Positions 1-13,086 of a stretch of DNA of 64,000 nt are shown here, one piece after another. A program made the translations under genes and the position numbers. Origin of the DNA: Temnopleurus reevesii (lineage: Eukaryota; Echinodermata; Echinoidea; Temnopleuroida; Temnopleuridae). How positions within the stretch are numbered: position 1 is the first letter of the stretch; every line of letters begins with the position of its first letter. The DNA lies in the NCBI GenBank assembly GCA_036244855.1, contig BQKZ01001371.1, positions 14,102-78,101 on the forward strand, written 5' to 3'. The notes beneath the pieces are model-generated. The model was given only the letters and a program-made list of their open reading frames with translations, made no database searches and was not told where the DNA came from.

Positions 1-255
1 AGGTTAGAGTATTAGCCTGTAGCAATCATTATACATATTGCAAGTAATCATCTCATTACGTTTAATTGGATGGATGTATCGTGCAGAAGAAACAGTGACC
101 GACTATCGGCAAGCCATACCCTCTTTATGTTAAAGTCATCCCATCGGTTCATTTGTTTTTGTAGAGAAAAAAAGCCTTTAAATGGTGTTATCATTTTAAA
201 TAAAAAAAAATACAAGTTGTTCTTGGTCATGTAATATGGCGAGTCATAAATGAAA

Positions 256-337
256 CTGAGAGAGAAAAAGAGGGGACGAGAGTGGGGGAGAGAGAGAGAG
301 AGAGAGAGAAAGAAAGAGAGAGGGATAGAGATAGAGG
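256..337. repeat. GA-rich microsatellite / purine tract
   Basis: The plus strand is almost pure A and G with a long (GA)n core. It produces spurious Ser/Leu-rich reading frames on the minus strand. Confidence 0.9.
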
Positions 338-1754
338 GGGTGGGCTTATTATTCGAATTTGAACAGCAGAAAAATAGTATGATAGCTGAATCACTGAATT
401 GATTTGTGACTGTCTCAAACATCTTGACTGGCGCCGTACGCCACGACTCCCAGCCATATTCTTTTTTTTTTTTGGTTGATGTCACTTTTTTTTACACATT
501 TTATGAAGACAACTTTGTATTTTACATGAAGTCATTCAGCTATTCAGCAATTCCTCGAGCGGGCCCTGTTGACCATCTGGCAAGAGGGTACATGGGCACA
601 TTTGGAAAAGTTTTGGCATGACTTTGTCGGGATTGAATATTGAACTGCTATTCTTTGGGCAGACGCTCTACCATGTATATGCACACACGCAAGGTTACTC
701 TCTGGAGGAATATATACTTTTACGATTCTACATCCGACTTACCCCACCCCGAACGCCTAATGTCCTCGAACACCCTGGTTATACGCTATGACACACCATT
801 GCTTAAAAGAATGCCGTAATATTTCCTAAGGTAAAGTCCCACTTAAGAAGAACGAATGACATCTTAGCTCATATCGAGACACATGGTAAATGTTTCTTTC
901 ACCCTCTGGTCTCTTATCGGCTCAGACATGTCAATAATCCTGTTAGCTTGAACAAATGCAGACCGTGTAAACTATGTTATATCATCCGGGTTCAATGCCA
1001 TGAGATGAAGGGAAAGGGAAGAACCCGATGGATTAAACCATCCCTTCCGGAGTGATCCCGAAGGCTTTAGTCATGTACAAAACTTTTGCCTGGTAATTTA
1101 CTATATTCGAACACTAGTTTATCCCCCAACGGTTTGCACGGTGTAAGCAATAGATCAAACTTCCCCAACCAATTCTCCATCTTAATGGAGTATGTGTATC
1201 ATTACCGAACCATTTACTCTCGATTAAGATGCACGTTTAGTATTTTTGCGGTAGAGTGATACATGTATTTATTCTTTAAACGATATTGAAATGACCGAAC
1301 TTAAGTCATTATTATGATATACGGTATTATGAAATATAGCAGTACTGTGAGTCATGAAATAGTTGGCAAATCTGTAAAAATCTATCAATTTCTATTTTTA
1401 AAATTAATGGTCATCTCGAAGATGTACAATAATGGCACAACAGGAAACACTCAGATTGATTCAACTAAAGTTTATTCTCTTGTGAAAACCAATGAAGGAT
1501 ATTATTGCTTTCAAACTGCTTCGGAATTGCTGTAGTAATTGAATATTCAAGCGATTTTCTCGTCAGTGTAGATATGCGTGATGAAGCACAGAGTGTTTAT
1601 AAAGAGAAATCAAGAAATTCAAGCGGAAAATAAAATGCAGCACGAAGGAAATTTTCTGCTTGAGCATCGCCTAAAATGCTAATAGTGAGAAACAAACGCG
1701 CGTGGAAACTCACAACCTACCACTACTGTATGTTCAACAGTCGGAGGCAATGGG

Positions 1755-1899
1755 TTTCTATGATGGAGAGCGAAAGATAGAGAAGGAGTGGAGAAAGGGG
1801 GGGGGGGTTGTGAGGGAAAGAAGGGAGAGAGATAAAAAGAATGTAGAGGATGAGAGAATGAGAAAGAGAAATTTAGATGAAATGAGGAAATGAAATGGA
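1755..1899. repeat. Polypurine tract with a G run
   Basis: About 145 bases are strongly biased to A and G on the plus strand, with a run of about ten G near 1798-1807. It is low-complexity and no gene is supported in it. Confidence 0.8.
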
Positions 1900-2829
1900 A
1901 GTACATATGAGCAAGGTGGAATAGAACCCAACAAAAATGAACAATAACTCTTTATATCCTTTTCCTGATATATGTCCCTTTAATTTGCACCTTTTGTCCT
2001 AAATATAAATGAAAAGAGTGTCTTCCTCTTCATATGAATATTTGTATACATTATATCAATTTATCTTTCAATCTTTCTGTCTATCCATGAGATTATTATC
2101 TTTATAACTGTCTAGCTGTATTTTTATTTTCCTGGTGTTATGATTAATGTGGAAACAAAAAGTACAGCACAAAGCGTGACTGTCAAAATTTATTGTAAAC
2201 ACATTTCATCAAAACACCAAGCAAAGAGCTACAATTTATTAGGACGCAGAACTTTCTACCGATTGAAATACAACAGCTGCATTAGTTTACAAAAGAATAT
2301 TTCAAGGATTCCAGACGTTAAAAACACTCTTAATGTCCATGACGCCGTACAATCAACTCTCAATCGGGATGATTTATGACAATTCAGATGAAAATTCACA
2401 ATTTATCCGCACACCATTTTTCAGGTAATGCATGCTCAACAAGCGAGAGTGTTTATGCAAGCAGGTAAATTGTTGCGATGTTTCAGAATTTGTAATAACC
2501 GATGATGTGTACTAAGATGGCGATATGGCGCTATAAACATGCCCGGAGTGGCAATATCAAGAGCGCTAGAGAGAAGATAAATCACCCTGATGGGGCCTAT
2601 GATTAGACGACAATTGACAAGTGTCTACTTTGTCATGAATTATGGAGAAACTGTATACATCTAGAGACTTCCAAATGTACTTCTAAAGGAAATGAAGGTG
2701 ATGGAACAGGCCGGATGCACGAATTCTTTAAAAGGATGAAGAAAGAATTAGAAGATGAGATGATTTCATTCTCGGCAGTATCTTCATCTTCATTTTTCTT
2801 TCCCTCTCACTTTTTTTGTTTTGCCATGT

Positions 2830-3115
2830 AATAGTAGTGTAGTGGTTAGGACTCTCACCTTTCAATTACTGGGTCGCGGGTTCGAGTCTGACCCATGGCG
2901 TTGATTTCCTTCAGCAAGAAATTCATCCACATTGTGCTGCACTCGACCCAGGTGAGGTGAATAGGTACCTGGCAGGAATTTTTCCTTGAAATTCAGCGCG
3001 CTACCTACAGCTGCACTGCTAAAGCCAGGTTAATAATGCTACAATGTTTTGCGCTTATAGGGACGACTGATAAAGTTAGGCGCTTTATAAGAACGTATAA
3101 TTATATCATAATATT
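2830..3115 (+). mobile_element. tRNA-derived SINE, near full length
   Basis: The 5' part is tRNA-like: a box A-like TAGTGTAGTGG near 2834, then a box B-like GGTTCGAGTC near 2878. A conserved body follows (AGCAAGAAATTCATCC, then the CGACCCAGGTGAGG block). The 3' tail has the CACTGCTAAAGCCAGG motif, then GCGCTTATAGG and an AT-rich end. The same order recurs in reverse at 58452-58721 and in plus at 63819-64000, which defines the family inside this window. The tRNA-like fold and internal pol III promoter are expected for this class and are not shown to be active here. Confidence 0.9.
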
Positions 3116-4489
3116 ATCCTGCTGGATGGTCAAGACACAGAACATTATAATTGAACATATGATTCAAAGAAAAACGAATTGAGAGAGTGAAAAGAGGGTG
3201 TAGGGGGGGGGGGGTCTTTGGCATGTTGGGGGTATCTTAAGGCCTTAATCGCTTCTCCCTCAACAGCTGACTAATTGAAAAGAAATATCCGTTGTTATCT
3301 CCCGTACCAAAACATAATAATCAAACGATGACAGGTTGATGCTTGTGTATCTCTCTGATTTGATATTATTACATATCAAAATAATCATTATGAAATTGAA
3401 AATACTGTTTGATGCGAAGAGATTGCATTCGTATGACATGGAATATAATTGAAAGTAAAAGGAGACTTATCAGAGACAAGAAAAATGGGAAAGTGGTTGT
3501 AAGATTGAATAAATTGACTAACATTATTTTGAAATAAGCAGATGAATATCGTAAATGGCCTATTCAATTTTTTAATCGCAATGGAAAATACAATGTATAT
3601 TATTATAAACGAAAGAAGACTGAAATAATGTGGCTTCTAAAACGACAGTTTCTTCGAAGATGAAAAAGCGCATCCAAGGGTTTGGTTACGTAACAAAAGT
3701 GTTAATCTAACACCGAATCTTTATTCATAATGGGTTACGCCAAAAGTTTAAGTATCTCGGTGTAAAGCAATATATGTTGATCCGTTTAATTTTTAGATTA
3801 AGATTGATTCGTATCCTTGTTGGTGTTGTTCAAGCACTATTCTGATTATGGTGCTGTCCGAAATGAAATTGGAGTTGGTGTAAATGATCACCTGATGTTC
3901 TTTTTGGGCTGCGTAAGTCAAGCACACACTGGCGTTAAATTCGACACCAGCCCAGCCGGAATCTATGTATATCCACAACTAATAAGTGTTGAAAAGACAT
4001 CATGATTATTGAATTGTTTGCAATGGGTGTTAATTCAACACTTGCGTTGTTGCAGTCCATGGTACTTTTCACAGAGCTGCAGATAGAAAAAAAAATATGC
4101 GTTAAAATGAAAGCTAGACAATAAAAAAACGTGTATGACAAGTTTTAAAAGAAAACGTGTATATAATACGTAAAGTATCCTTTTTTGCTTTTTCCCTGGA
4201 TCATGAATGAACACTAAAATTGAACATCGAGTCAGGAGAACGTCCACAAAAAGGAGGAAAATAATACAATACAATTTATTTCTCTCTTTATTTGATGCCT
4301 TCTTTAAGTATTGACAAGAATCATGATTTGATGTAATGATATTGTGTGATTCCATTAGGCAGAAAGCAAAATTTATTTTGAGTAAGTCAAACACTTCACT
4401 CAACTACCGTCCACTCAGTCACGCATCGCTGGTTTCTTGTGTGAGTAGTCTTGTTGGTCAGGCTCTAGTACGGCACTCTAGAAGTGTTA
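3116..4489. other. Noncoding stretch
   Basis: AT-rich sequence with a poly-G run near 3206-3215. Short overlapping open frames occur on both strands around 3793-4403, but none has a recognisable domain or coding-like composition. I see nothing else here. Confidence 0.55.
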
Positions 4490-4723
4490 CGGACTTTTAG
4501 CATAGAAGACGGGAGGGCCGATCACAACGTTAGCTCTATTAAGGTCCGTTCCAGAAGGGTGCACCAACACAACGCTACTTCTGGAACGGACCTTACAGCT
4601 AACGTTGTGATTGGCACTCCCATCTTGTTAGCAGTTCGTCTCAACCTTAGCGGCCCGCTAGATTATCCCGCTCTTGAGAAATAAGGTTGTGATTGGCCAT
4701 ACCGTTGTCATGCTAAAGGTCCG
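4490..4723. mobile_element. Family A foldback MITE, rearranged copy with three arms
   Basis: TA-flanked element (TA at 4488-4489 and 4724-4725) whose ends read CGGACTTTTAGC inward and GCTAAAGGTCCG outward. The right part matches the copy at 14827-14986: GCCCGCTAGAT, then CTTGAGAAATAA, then the right inverted repeat. Unlike that copy, the left arm is followed by its own inverted duplicate. A palindrome centred near 4568 extends about 65-70 bases to each side, with a perfect 17-bp inner stem (4541-4557 with 4578-4594). TA target duplication and no coding capacity suggest a non-autonomous Tc1/mariner-type element; the superfamily is inferred. Confidence 0.85.
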
Positions 4724-4889
4724 TAATGGCTCGGCAGGGACGGGAAGGGATGGAATTCTTCATACACGAATGATTGAAGAAAAATGATGATGAATTACAT
4801 TTCGAAGCATTACATGATGACCTGTAGTGAACAGCGTTCGTCCCATTCCTAAAAATGCATGCGGAAAATCATTGTGTGTATACATAGAT

Positions 4890-4939
<50 letters not shown>

Positions 4940-7134
4940 CTTTCATAAAGAAATAACGTTTATAATTTTCCCTTTAATGCCTTATATAATTCGACATCGA
5001 ACACACTTTTGTTCCTGCCATGTGGCTTAAAAATACAAACATGATGCTACTTGATGGGTACAATGCCTCTCAAATACCCCCTCGCTTCATTCTACAAATA
5101 TGTAGGCCCTACGCCCAACCCCTCCGATTGGATAAATCCTACGCCTTAGCTTTAGGGTAAAGATGTAAGTATTTCTTGGCATTTCTCGGCGTTTTTTTCG
5201 AGGTCTTGAAGCGGGAGTTCATTGGTCTGTGTCTAAAGCCAACTTCTTCAAATCTATTTCAATCAATCTCAACTACGCTCTTCCATATCTGGGGCAAGGC
5301 TATTTTGAGAACCAAAACAAATGGAAAATTATGCTCTGTTCTGGCATCGTTGTAATTTATTTTCTAGTTGTGAATTACAATAAGCAGCGTTGTTTTATGC
5401 ACGTTCCCCTCCTCTGTGAATGTTAATAGAATTATGTCAGGCCTTCTAAAACGGCATTTCTTTTCATAATTTTCAAAATAATATTACGATTGTATGATTA
5501 TGCTTCAACGAAGATGTTTTGATGTTCCTCTTTGTCATATGTTTGTGCTGAAGTCTATAATCTTGTAAAAAAAAATAACGTCTTAATGAATGCATTAGAC
5601 ACTAATGGGTCTCAAATTTACTTATTTGTTTTATGTTAATTTTGTGAGGGATGTGAAATATTCCATCCAAATCAAATAAAAACAAATTCTGGGTTTGCAA
5701 TCTAGAAAGAAACTAATCATTTACCAGAATTATCAAGATATATTAAAATTATTGATTCTTGATGCTGCTTATATCAATCAACCAGCATTCACTTAAAAAT
5801 TACAGATCCATCTCATGAGAATTAAAGTAATCGCCTTTCAACATGTTCAATGTGAACATTTATGAACTATCTTGAATGTCTCTAAAATATAAACCATGTC
5901 CAGTTTCTACTCTTCTGTAAATGGTTGGTATATTTGTTCTGTCTTCCACTTGTTTTCTACATCTATTTGACACCTCGTCAAAAGTACATGTATGCATATT
6001 ACGGTGGTATAAATGTGCAGTGGGCATGTTTCTCCCCAGTGTACATCAGTTAACCGGAGCTGTCCTTTATCCGAAAGCCCATTATGGGAACACTACTGTA
6101 CTCGTCCTTTTCATGCTAAATGTAGATATCGCTGTAACAAATTCGATACACGTTCATGGATTCCTTGGTTACCATGGAATGGTTCCAAGCATCTTAAGAG
6201 CATAATTAGTATTCGATGATTGTCTTAGTTGATGGTTCTACTAAGCTTTGTGAAGATGTTTGATGAGAAAAGTAATAGTTTCCTGTCATCGTACAAGCCT
6301 TGCACGTACTAGTAGACAAATAAGAGCCACTTGGTGAACAAACATACCCCTGTTAGCTGTCTTAATACTCTTGAAGAGATACCCGTGTAGACAGGGGACA
6401 TCTAGTCGGAGGGGAAGCGGGTCACGGGTTATGTCTGATTGTCTGTTCAAATGTAATGACGAATGTGATAAAGAAGTTCCTACCGTGTTTTTTTATTCTT
6501 AAACCCCATTTCCACATGCATTTGAACTTGAACAAATAATAGCGTCAGTTTTATGAGTTTTTCAAAGTACCCAAATAAAAAGACCACCAATAAAAAAGGC
6601 CAGCACAATTATGAAAAAAAAACTTTACAAAATAAAACACACTAATCACATTTTTGTCAGCAGGTAGAGGTCACACAGGTGCTTTCATAACCAACGTATA
6701 CCTGAGTAAATAGAATGGATGTCTCTACGAAGGAGGCATGTTTGGAAAAAGCTAGGAATGTCGAAGGTACACCAACAATATTTGACGACGTCAGTCTTGT
6801 ATCTCCCCTGCGTGTTTTTGCGCACATGGAGCGTAAGATTCAGGAGCGTCAAATATATATACACTAGACATTATTGGCTATGAATATAGATGTGTGATTG
6901 AGCCTCCATCGATAATGGACATTTTTTCATCTTGTAAAACCGCAGTTTTCTGGTCTGTTATGCACGATAAATGCAAAGAGGAATTAGTGTTAGATTGATC
7001 TGAAGGTTTTCTTACACTTTTGAATGTACATGACAGAATTTTCGCCCAAACTGCATTCCAACATTGCCACTTGTGTGCATTAATATATATGTTTGGACAT
7101 TATATGGATGAATAGATACATGAGACTGAAAGTG
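4724..7134. other. Noncoding stretch
   Basis: Apart from the GT microsatellite at 4888-4938, I see no repeat or gene signature. Two overlapping plus-strand frames at 5921-6219 contain several cysteines but match no family I know and are best treated as chance. Confidence 0.5.
4888..4938. repeat. (GT)n microsatellite
   Basis: An uninterrupted TG dinucleotide run of about 40 bases with a short imperfect 5' shoulder. Confidence 0.95.
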
Positions 7135-7320
7135 TGACAGAAGAGCGAGAGAAAAAAGATAGAGAGAAAGTGGAGTGGGCATGGAGAAAGGAGAGATAAT
7201 ATATTGGGGGAAATGGAGGGAAGGAGAGATAAATAAATGGATATACAAATTGCATAGAGGGTGTGTGAACACGATAGAGTGAGAGAAAGACAAACAAAAG
7301 ATTGAGAGATTTATCAAGAT
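7135..7320. repeat. Polypurine-rich tract
   Basis: The plus strand is dominated by A and G (GAGAGAAAG-type motifs), interrupted by short T-containing segments. The minus-strand Ser/Leu/Phe-rich frames through it are compositional artefacts. Confidence 0.75.
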
Positions 7321-7651
7321 TGAAGACCAATGGCGCCTCCTATTGTTACTTGTAGATAGCCTGTCATCATTTCTTTACGTCATTGTGGTATTTAAAAGGA
7401 AAAATAGTTGTCCTCTCGAAAAACCGCAGCCGTACCACATTAACGCGAGTCACAAGTCTCAATTTATAAGTACCATCACCAAACTTTCCTTTTATTTTTC
7501 TCATTATGAATAATGCATTGCCCATGTCACATCATAATTGTAGTGCAAACAGGTCCCCGCTTTGGGGATAATCAAGATGTATTAATGAGGAGACATCCAA
7601 AGACTGATGTGATGTCATCAAGGTTGACTGACTCCCGGAAGAATTACCACA

Positions 7652-7866
7652 TACAAGGGTGATTGGGAGCATGTTGGTATAGATTCAAGTACAAGGGTGA
7701 TTGGGAGCGTGGTGGTATAGATTCAAGTACAAGGGTGATTGGGAGCATGTTGGTATAGATTCAAGTACAAGGGTGATTGGGAGCATGTTGGTATAGATTC
7801 AAGTACGATGGTGATTGGGGTATGGTGGTATAGATTCAAGTAGTAGGGTGATTGTGTGAGTATGGT
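7652..7866. repeat. 38-bp minisatellite, about 5.5 copies
   Basis: A direct tandem repeat with a 38-bp unit containing ACAAGGGTGATTGGGAGC and TTGGTATAGATTCAAGT. The central units are nearly identical. The outer units diverge (GATGGTGATTGGGGTATGG, then TAGTAGGGTGATTGTG), the usual pattern of an array homogenised in the middle. The unit is not a multiple of three, so any open frame here is incidental. Confidence 0.93.
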
Positions 7867-8152
7867 GGTTGAGGGTGGAGTAGCAGGTTGATTGGAAGCA
7901 TTCGTCTTTCTGACTACGACTGGAAAGGCCTCATCACTGTGGCGCAAAACTGCAATTCGGATTGAAATGACGATTCTAGATATGAAAGCAATGCTACTCC
8001 CAATTATGAGACTATCAAAAATATTCATTGCTGATGAAAAAAAAAAGGCAAATGGAAATTAGTGTGCTTGTCGGACTTGCGTGGACTTCAATCAAGTGAC
8101 TAAAAATTTGACCGAAATCTGAACTGTAACAAAAAATTTACCAGCATTTTTC

Positions 8153-8280
8153 AATGTTGGCTGTACATGTCAATGACGTTCAAATGAATAAATTCCAAAT
8201 TCCAAATTCCAATCAGAACAAAATGTTGGCTGTACATGTCAATGACGTTCAAATGAATAAATTACAAATTCCAATTATTC
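8153..8280. repeat. Direct duplication, 69-bp offset
   Basis: A block beginning AATGTTGGCTGTACATG occurs at 8153 and again at 8222 and is nearly identical for about 50 bases. The first copy is followed by a small AAATTCC triplication. It is a recent local tandem duplication. Confidence 0.92.
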
Positions 8281-8463
8281 AAGAAAACGTCAATAAAAGA
8301 AAATGTACCGTATAATGTATGTTCATGTTAGTTTATAATGATTAAAAAAAAACAATCGCAAATCATGCGTTATTTGTGATTAATAGATGAAATCCCATAT
8401 ATTTTGTACCCGTTTGTTATCTAAATAAGATATGGAGGTAGTCAGTTTACGCATATCTTGCTA

Positions 8464-8512
8464 CAACAAAAGCAACAACAATAACATCAACAATAACAAC
8501 AACAACAACATA
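8464..8512. repeat. CAA-rich microsatellite
   Basis: Imperfect (CAA)n with ATAACA interruptions. Confidence 0.85.
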
Positions 8513-10097
8513 TAGGCATGGAGTATAGGCTAACAGTTAGAATTAATGGGAATTTTAAACTAAGGAGATTATGGGTATTTGCAAAACAATCATTTAGGAT
8601 ATATTGGAAGTTTCATAATTCTTATATACACCTGTATGCTATCTAATCAAGATATGAACTTATCAATGACATCACTCGACGAACACAGCCAATAAGAATA
8701 CTTTCATCCCTTAAATCTAAAAATATAAGTGATTCATTAGTGACATTCTTTAAACAGGATGTTAAACTTGTTTAATGGATCGTTATAATTCAGCAAGTTT
8801 AGCGAGCATGGTCCATTTATCAATTGTTATCCAGCCGGCTTGCGATGATTATAATCAATCACGATCGTTTAAAGAATGTATTATTGATTGAAGCCTACTT
8901 TATAGATTGTGGATTTCATGTAAGTACGGCGATTTAGATTCATAAATATATATAACTCATTCCATTCGTACGTGTTATGAGGTAAACGAGAAAGTGCGTA
9001 AGGTGGGAGGGGGGTGCTGAACACTCGGGAGCTGATCTAAATTACAATAGATGCCGATTGATTTGTTAAGACACGTGGAAAGATTCTCCTTTGGAAGCAA
9101 ATTCCTTTTGCACTCATACAATGTTTGGTTTGCAAATTGATTGAAAAGAAAATTCAGCTGTTCTTTACTTCCAAAAACAGTCAAACTTTAGCAATGTCAT
9201 TCGAAATTGAATAAATCTGTGCTCCAGTGAATATGCTATTTCGTTGTCGTCCACCCTCGCCTGTTGCTTTTCACTGAAGATTACATTAATTGCATGAATC
9301 CATCAATATGAGGGGATCCTGTTCTTGGCTTAAACTCATTTGGAATAAAATGTCATGGAATCCACCTGCTGCATCAAGAAAGATCTCGACGTAACATCCC
9401 ATCCTCAATCTCAAACAGCTACCAGATTTTCTACTTCATTCGCTTGCGATACAGCGGCGGAGCTTTATTAATAAGTATTGACCAGCGTAGGTCTTATTTT
9501 GATATAGAAGGGGGGCTCCCTTGGGTGATAGCCTGGCTACATACCGCTGCCAGTACGTAATTAAACTTGTCAGACTATGGCATGAATTTGCTACCAACTG
9601 ACAATGTAAAAGCCTTGATTGAATCACGAATACTCTCCGAAAAATGACTTTTCCTTTCCATGACCCGGTTCTATTCAAGTAACTTCTGAATATATGTAAG
9701 ATATGTAAAAACGACAAAATTTAGTTAAAGAATCTCATAAAACTATATGATTAGAAGTTCTTATCATTAAAACAAGTATCTGACAATTATGTATACATGA
9801 ATTGTGAAAAAGAAATTAGATTTAGAAATTTAGTTATAATTATAACTTTTTGGCACCGTGGATAATCAAATGTTTGCAATGTGGGGGCCGAAAGTGGCGG
9901 AAGGAATGGGCTGAGTATTACCATTATTTTGAATACTCCCATTGACTTAAACGTATGAACTGAAGGGGATAGGAGGCTGTATAGCTTCCAGCCCTCTCCC
10001 CTTTACCCAATTATATTATATATGTATATATATATATATATAACTAAAATAACGATTCTGTGCATTAATTTGAGCCAATTTGATATAATAGCTCGAA

Positions 10098-10170
10098 ATT
10101 ATTATTATTATATTATTTTTTTTTAATTTGTATTATTATTATCATTATTATTATTATTATTATCATTATT
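10098..10170. repeat. (ATT)n microsatellite, imperfect
   Basis: TTA/ATT trinucleotide runs are interrupted by a T homopolymer and ATC variants. Confidence 0.88.
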
Positions 10171-12841
10171 TCTAATGTTATATCGTAATAAAGGCGCCCA
10201 TTCTTACTTTGCCCTTTCCAACTTTTTTATGCAATAAGTATAATACGATGCCACTTTATTTGATGTGGTCGCTAGGTGCATTTAATCATTCGTCGCAGTT
10301 GATACCATCTGAGAAAGTTGTTAATCCTGACGAATTTCAAAAAAGTTTGAAATGCGTGAAATATAACTGAGAGAATTCCTGATTTATTAATTAGTCACTG
10401 ACGACCCCCCTAATTAGCATTAAGAACAAATTAGATGCGCGTTTTGTCGCAGCAATAATATCGCAACGTCAATTATACAAACGCGATGAAACGAAAATTT
10501 AAATACTCTGGAATTGAAAAGAATGCTTCATATTTGATAACCTGTTCTCCTCAACCTTCCTGAGCAATATAAGGGAAGGTTCATTGCTCATTATCACCGT
10601 GGCCGAGTCTCACCCGAGCATCGCCTCAGGGCTGATACCTGATTCTAAACCAGGAGAAAGCGAATATTGATATGAATCGATTTAGGAAAGGTGCTTGCTG
10701 AAAGAAATTGAATATCCGCCTGGATTTCAGGTAAGCTCAGATTATCGACGCCATCCTCCTAACCTTAAAAAGGGAGAGTTTTAGCGTGAAAAGAGCGACC
10801 ACTGTCCTGTTGGACAAGACAAGATCGGATGATGTTGAAATAGAACATGCAATAAATTTGTCGCTTTGCTCAAAGCCTGTCGGGCACGATGCTACGCGCA
10901 CGTGCAATCATAGACGTCAATGAAAACCAGATTGCATTTCAAACTTTTCACTCCCATAGCACCCATAATGTCATTTCAAAGAGAGGCGTTGGGCATTTCA
11001 CTGTTCTGACGATGGGGGGAGGGGGGGGGGCATGTCAGAGAAAAGTTGCTTCTCACGCAATCATATTAATGGTCTTAATAACGAAGAAATGTAACCCATT
11101 GTCTGAAATAAGCAAAGAGCATGGTAATACCCATATATATTCACTTCGTTTAACTGTTCACATATGACCAGAACATGATCTTTGAATAGTAGCCTTTATT
11201 CTGAGTAAAAGGATCAACTGCTCAGCCTGCTCCCCAGTTCATAGACGCACACCGAAGATGAAAAGTTAATGGGCACCTACATACATGACATCGAATATTC
11301 AATAAGAAAGACTGTACGATTGCGGATCAAACCGTTAAGATGGAGTTTGAAAGCTAACCAGAGAAATGCAATCTCTGGTGACGAATTTCTCGCCTTCTTT
11401 CGCGGAGATAAAGAAATGCAACGACGTATATTCAAACGTGGATATAATCCTCAAATACCTTGGACGGCTCCTAGCCGAATAATCACTTTCACACTGGAGA
11501 CTTGTGTTTCTAATTAATGACCCGTACCCCAGATTCACGGGCTAAATTTGGAAAGTGTCTGTCATGACAGGGTTTTTAGAGAATAATACATGGTGTTGAG
11601 GAAGGGGTTCGGGCATATATCATGGTACATTGCACAAATATAAATCTAGTTAACTATTCTTATTTGGATAAGTATTATTAGCACTATGTTCACTTGACAG
11701 TGCTTTTATAATATATTTTATTTGCATCGTGCAATGAGCGACAGCACTTGTAACAGATGATTCATCCATATAGTCATGAATATATTTGTAAAATATCGTG
11801 AGGACGCGTTCTCTTTCTGAAACAATCAGTGCAAAATATGTACGGTGGCGTCTAATATTATTTTCCGAGGATCCGATAAGAAGACTCGGTTGGTCATTGG
11901 AGAAGGTTAGTGGCCCCAACTCAGATCTTTACTTATGAATCTTCGCGTTTCCCATCTCTTCTTACCCCCCAGTCATGCTGCATCCGATACGCCAATCGCA
12001 TACTGCTGAGACACTTACCATAGATATTGCGTTTCGATAAGGCTTATTTCAGACGGCTTTTCGAAGATGCGCTTTCTTGTAGAGAACCGAGAATGAATTA
12101 TTAGCGGTCTGTGGTGAGGAGAACTAGGGGCCCTGTAAGGCTGCAAAGCACGGGAGATGTCGCCTGGATGCTATCTTCTCGTTGTGTTTGCTAAACCGCC
12201 ACGAGGCACCGCGAGCATGGGGGGCACACATTAAAACAACAACCTGTTATTTGTTGCAGCTTTGTAAGGAAATAAGCCCAACATCGAACCAGAATCGATG
12301 CTTGCTGCACATTGCGTGCTGCAGGTGAGTAGAGTCTTCTGTTTCGGCATACACGATGAGGATTGTTGTACAGGTCCTCCAACCCGCCACCGACCGACTT
12401 GCATACACCCAAAGGTGGTAGAAGAATAAAATGGTAATAATAATAATGATAATGATAAGAGACACGAGCAGAATGTGATATAAAGATCATATTGGAACAA
12501 GGGCGAGAGGTTCAATGCTTAGAACGCGGGAAAGTTCGAAATTGTCACCCACATACTGAACACAATTCTGTGCATACACACATAATGCATACATGCATAC
12601 AAATATGCATACATATATATATCAATACATCAAAAATGTTATTTCTGGCCATGAAAATTGCGACAATGTGCAGATGTGGTCAAATAATAAAGTTTTACCA
12701 CAAACTATACTTCTAAATCGACATGGGTGAAATCTAATGTCTCCCACTTGTCAGCGCACTAAAAAGATGCAACAGGTTGCATCAAACCTGATGAACAAAA
12801 TGTTTATAATAGCTGAAGGAGTCGGTCAACATCGGTACTTC

Positions 12842-13086
12842 AAGGCCGACTCATACCTTTGCGTTATAAGGCCTGCGTCGGCCCAGCGTCTTTTGAAAAT
12901 CTTAACGCTCCTTGTACGCACAAAGACACAGGTGATACGGTAGACAGACGTTCGGCGTACGCCCGTTGAGCTTAAGCCGAACGTCAGTCCACCGTCTGAT
13001 GAGCATATACTGTGTGCCAGGAGAGCGGTTTTTTTCAAAAACGCTAGGCCGAGGCAGGCTAAAACCGCAAAGGTATGAGTCGGCCT
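12842..13086. mobile_element. Family C foldback MITE
   Basis: Long inverted repeats. The left end reads AAGGCCGACTCATACCTTTG, and the right end, reverse-complemented, reads AGGCCGACTCATACCTTTG. Homology continues about 60 bases inward (GCCTGCGTCGGCC, then AAAACGCTC). A second copy at 61855-62094 shares the ends and the internal CCACCGTCTGAT block. No transposase is encoded. The left flanking TA is not clear here, but it is clear in the other copy. Confidence 0.88.

Larger units (their letters stand above)
1..2829. other. AT-rich noncoding stretch
   Basis: I see no supported gene here. The stretch holds two purine-rich tracts (listed separately), homopolymer runs of A and T, and unremarkable unique-looking sequence. 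The open frames present are short, have no recognisable domain, and several run through the GA tract. Confidence 0.6.
7867..12841. other. Long noncoding stretch with small repeats
   Basis: No gene is supported. It holds the direct duplication at 8153-8280, a CAA-rich tract at 8464-8512, a (TA)n run near 10015-10042, the ATT tract at 10098-10170, the interlocked inverted repeats at 10553-10590 and a poly-G run near 11023. A GC-richer patch at about 12040-12400 has no recognisable exon. Confidence 0.55.

Noticed and set aside
5921..6219. Cysteine-containing overlapping frames that could be a small secreted peptide
   Set aside because: There is no signal peptide, no regular cysteine spacing and no splice context. 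Two overlapping frames look equally plausible.
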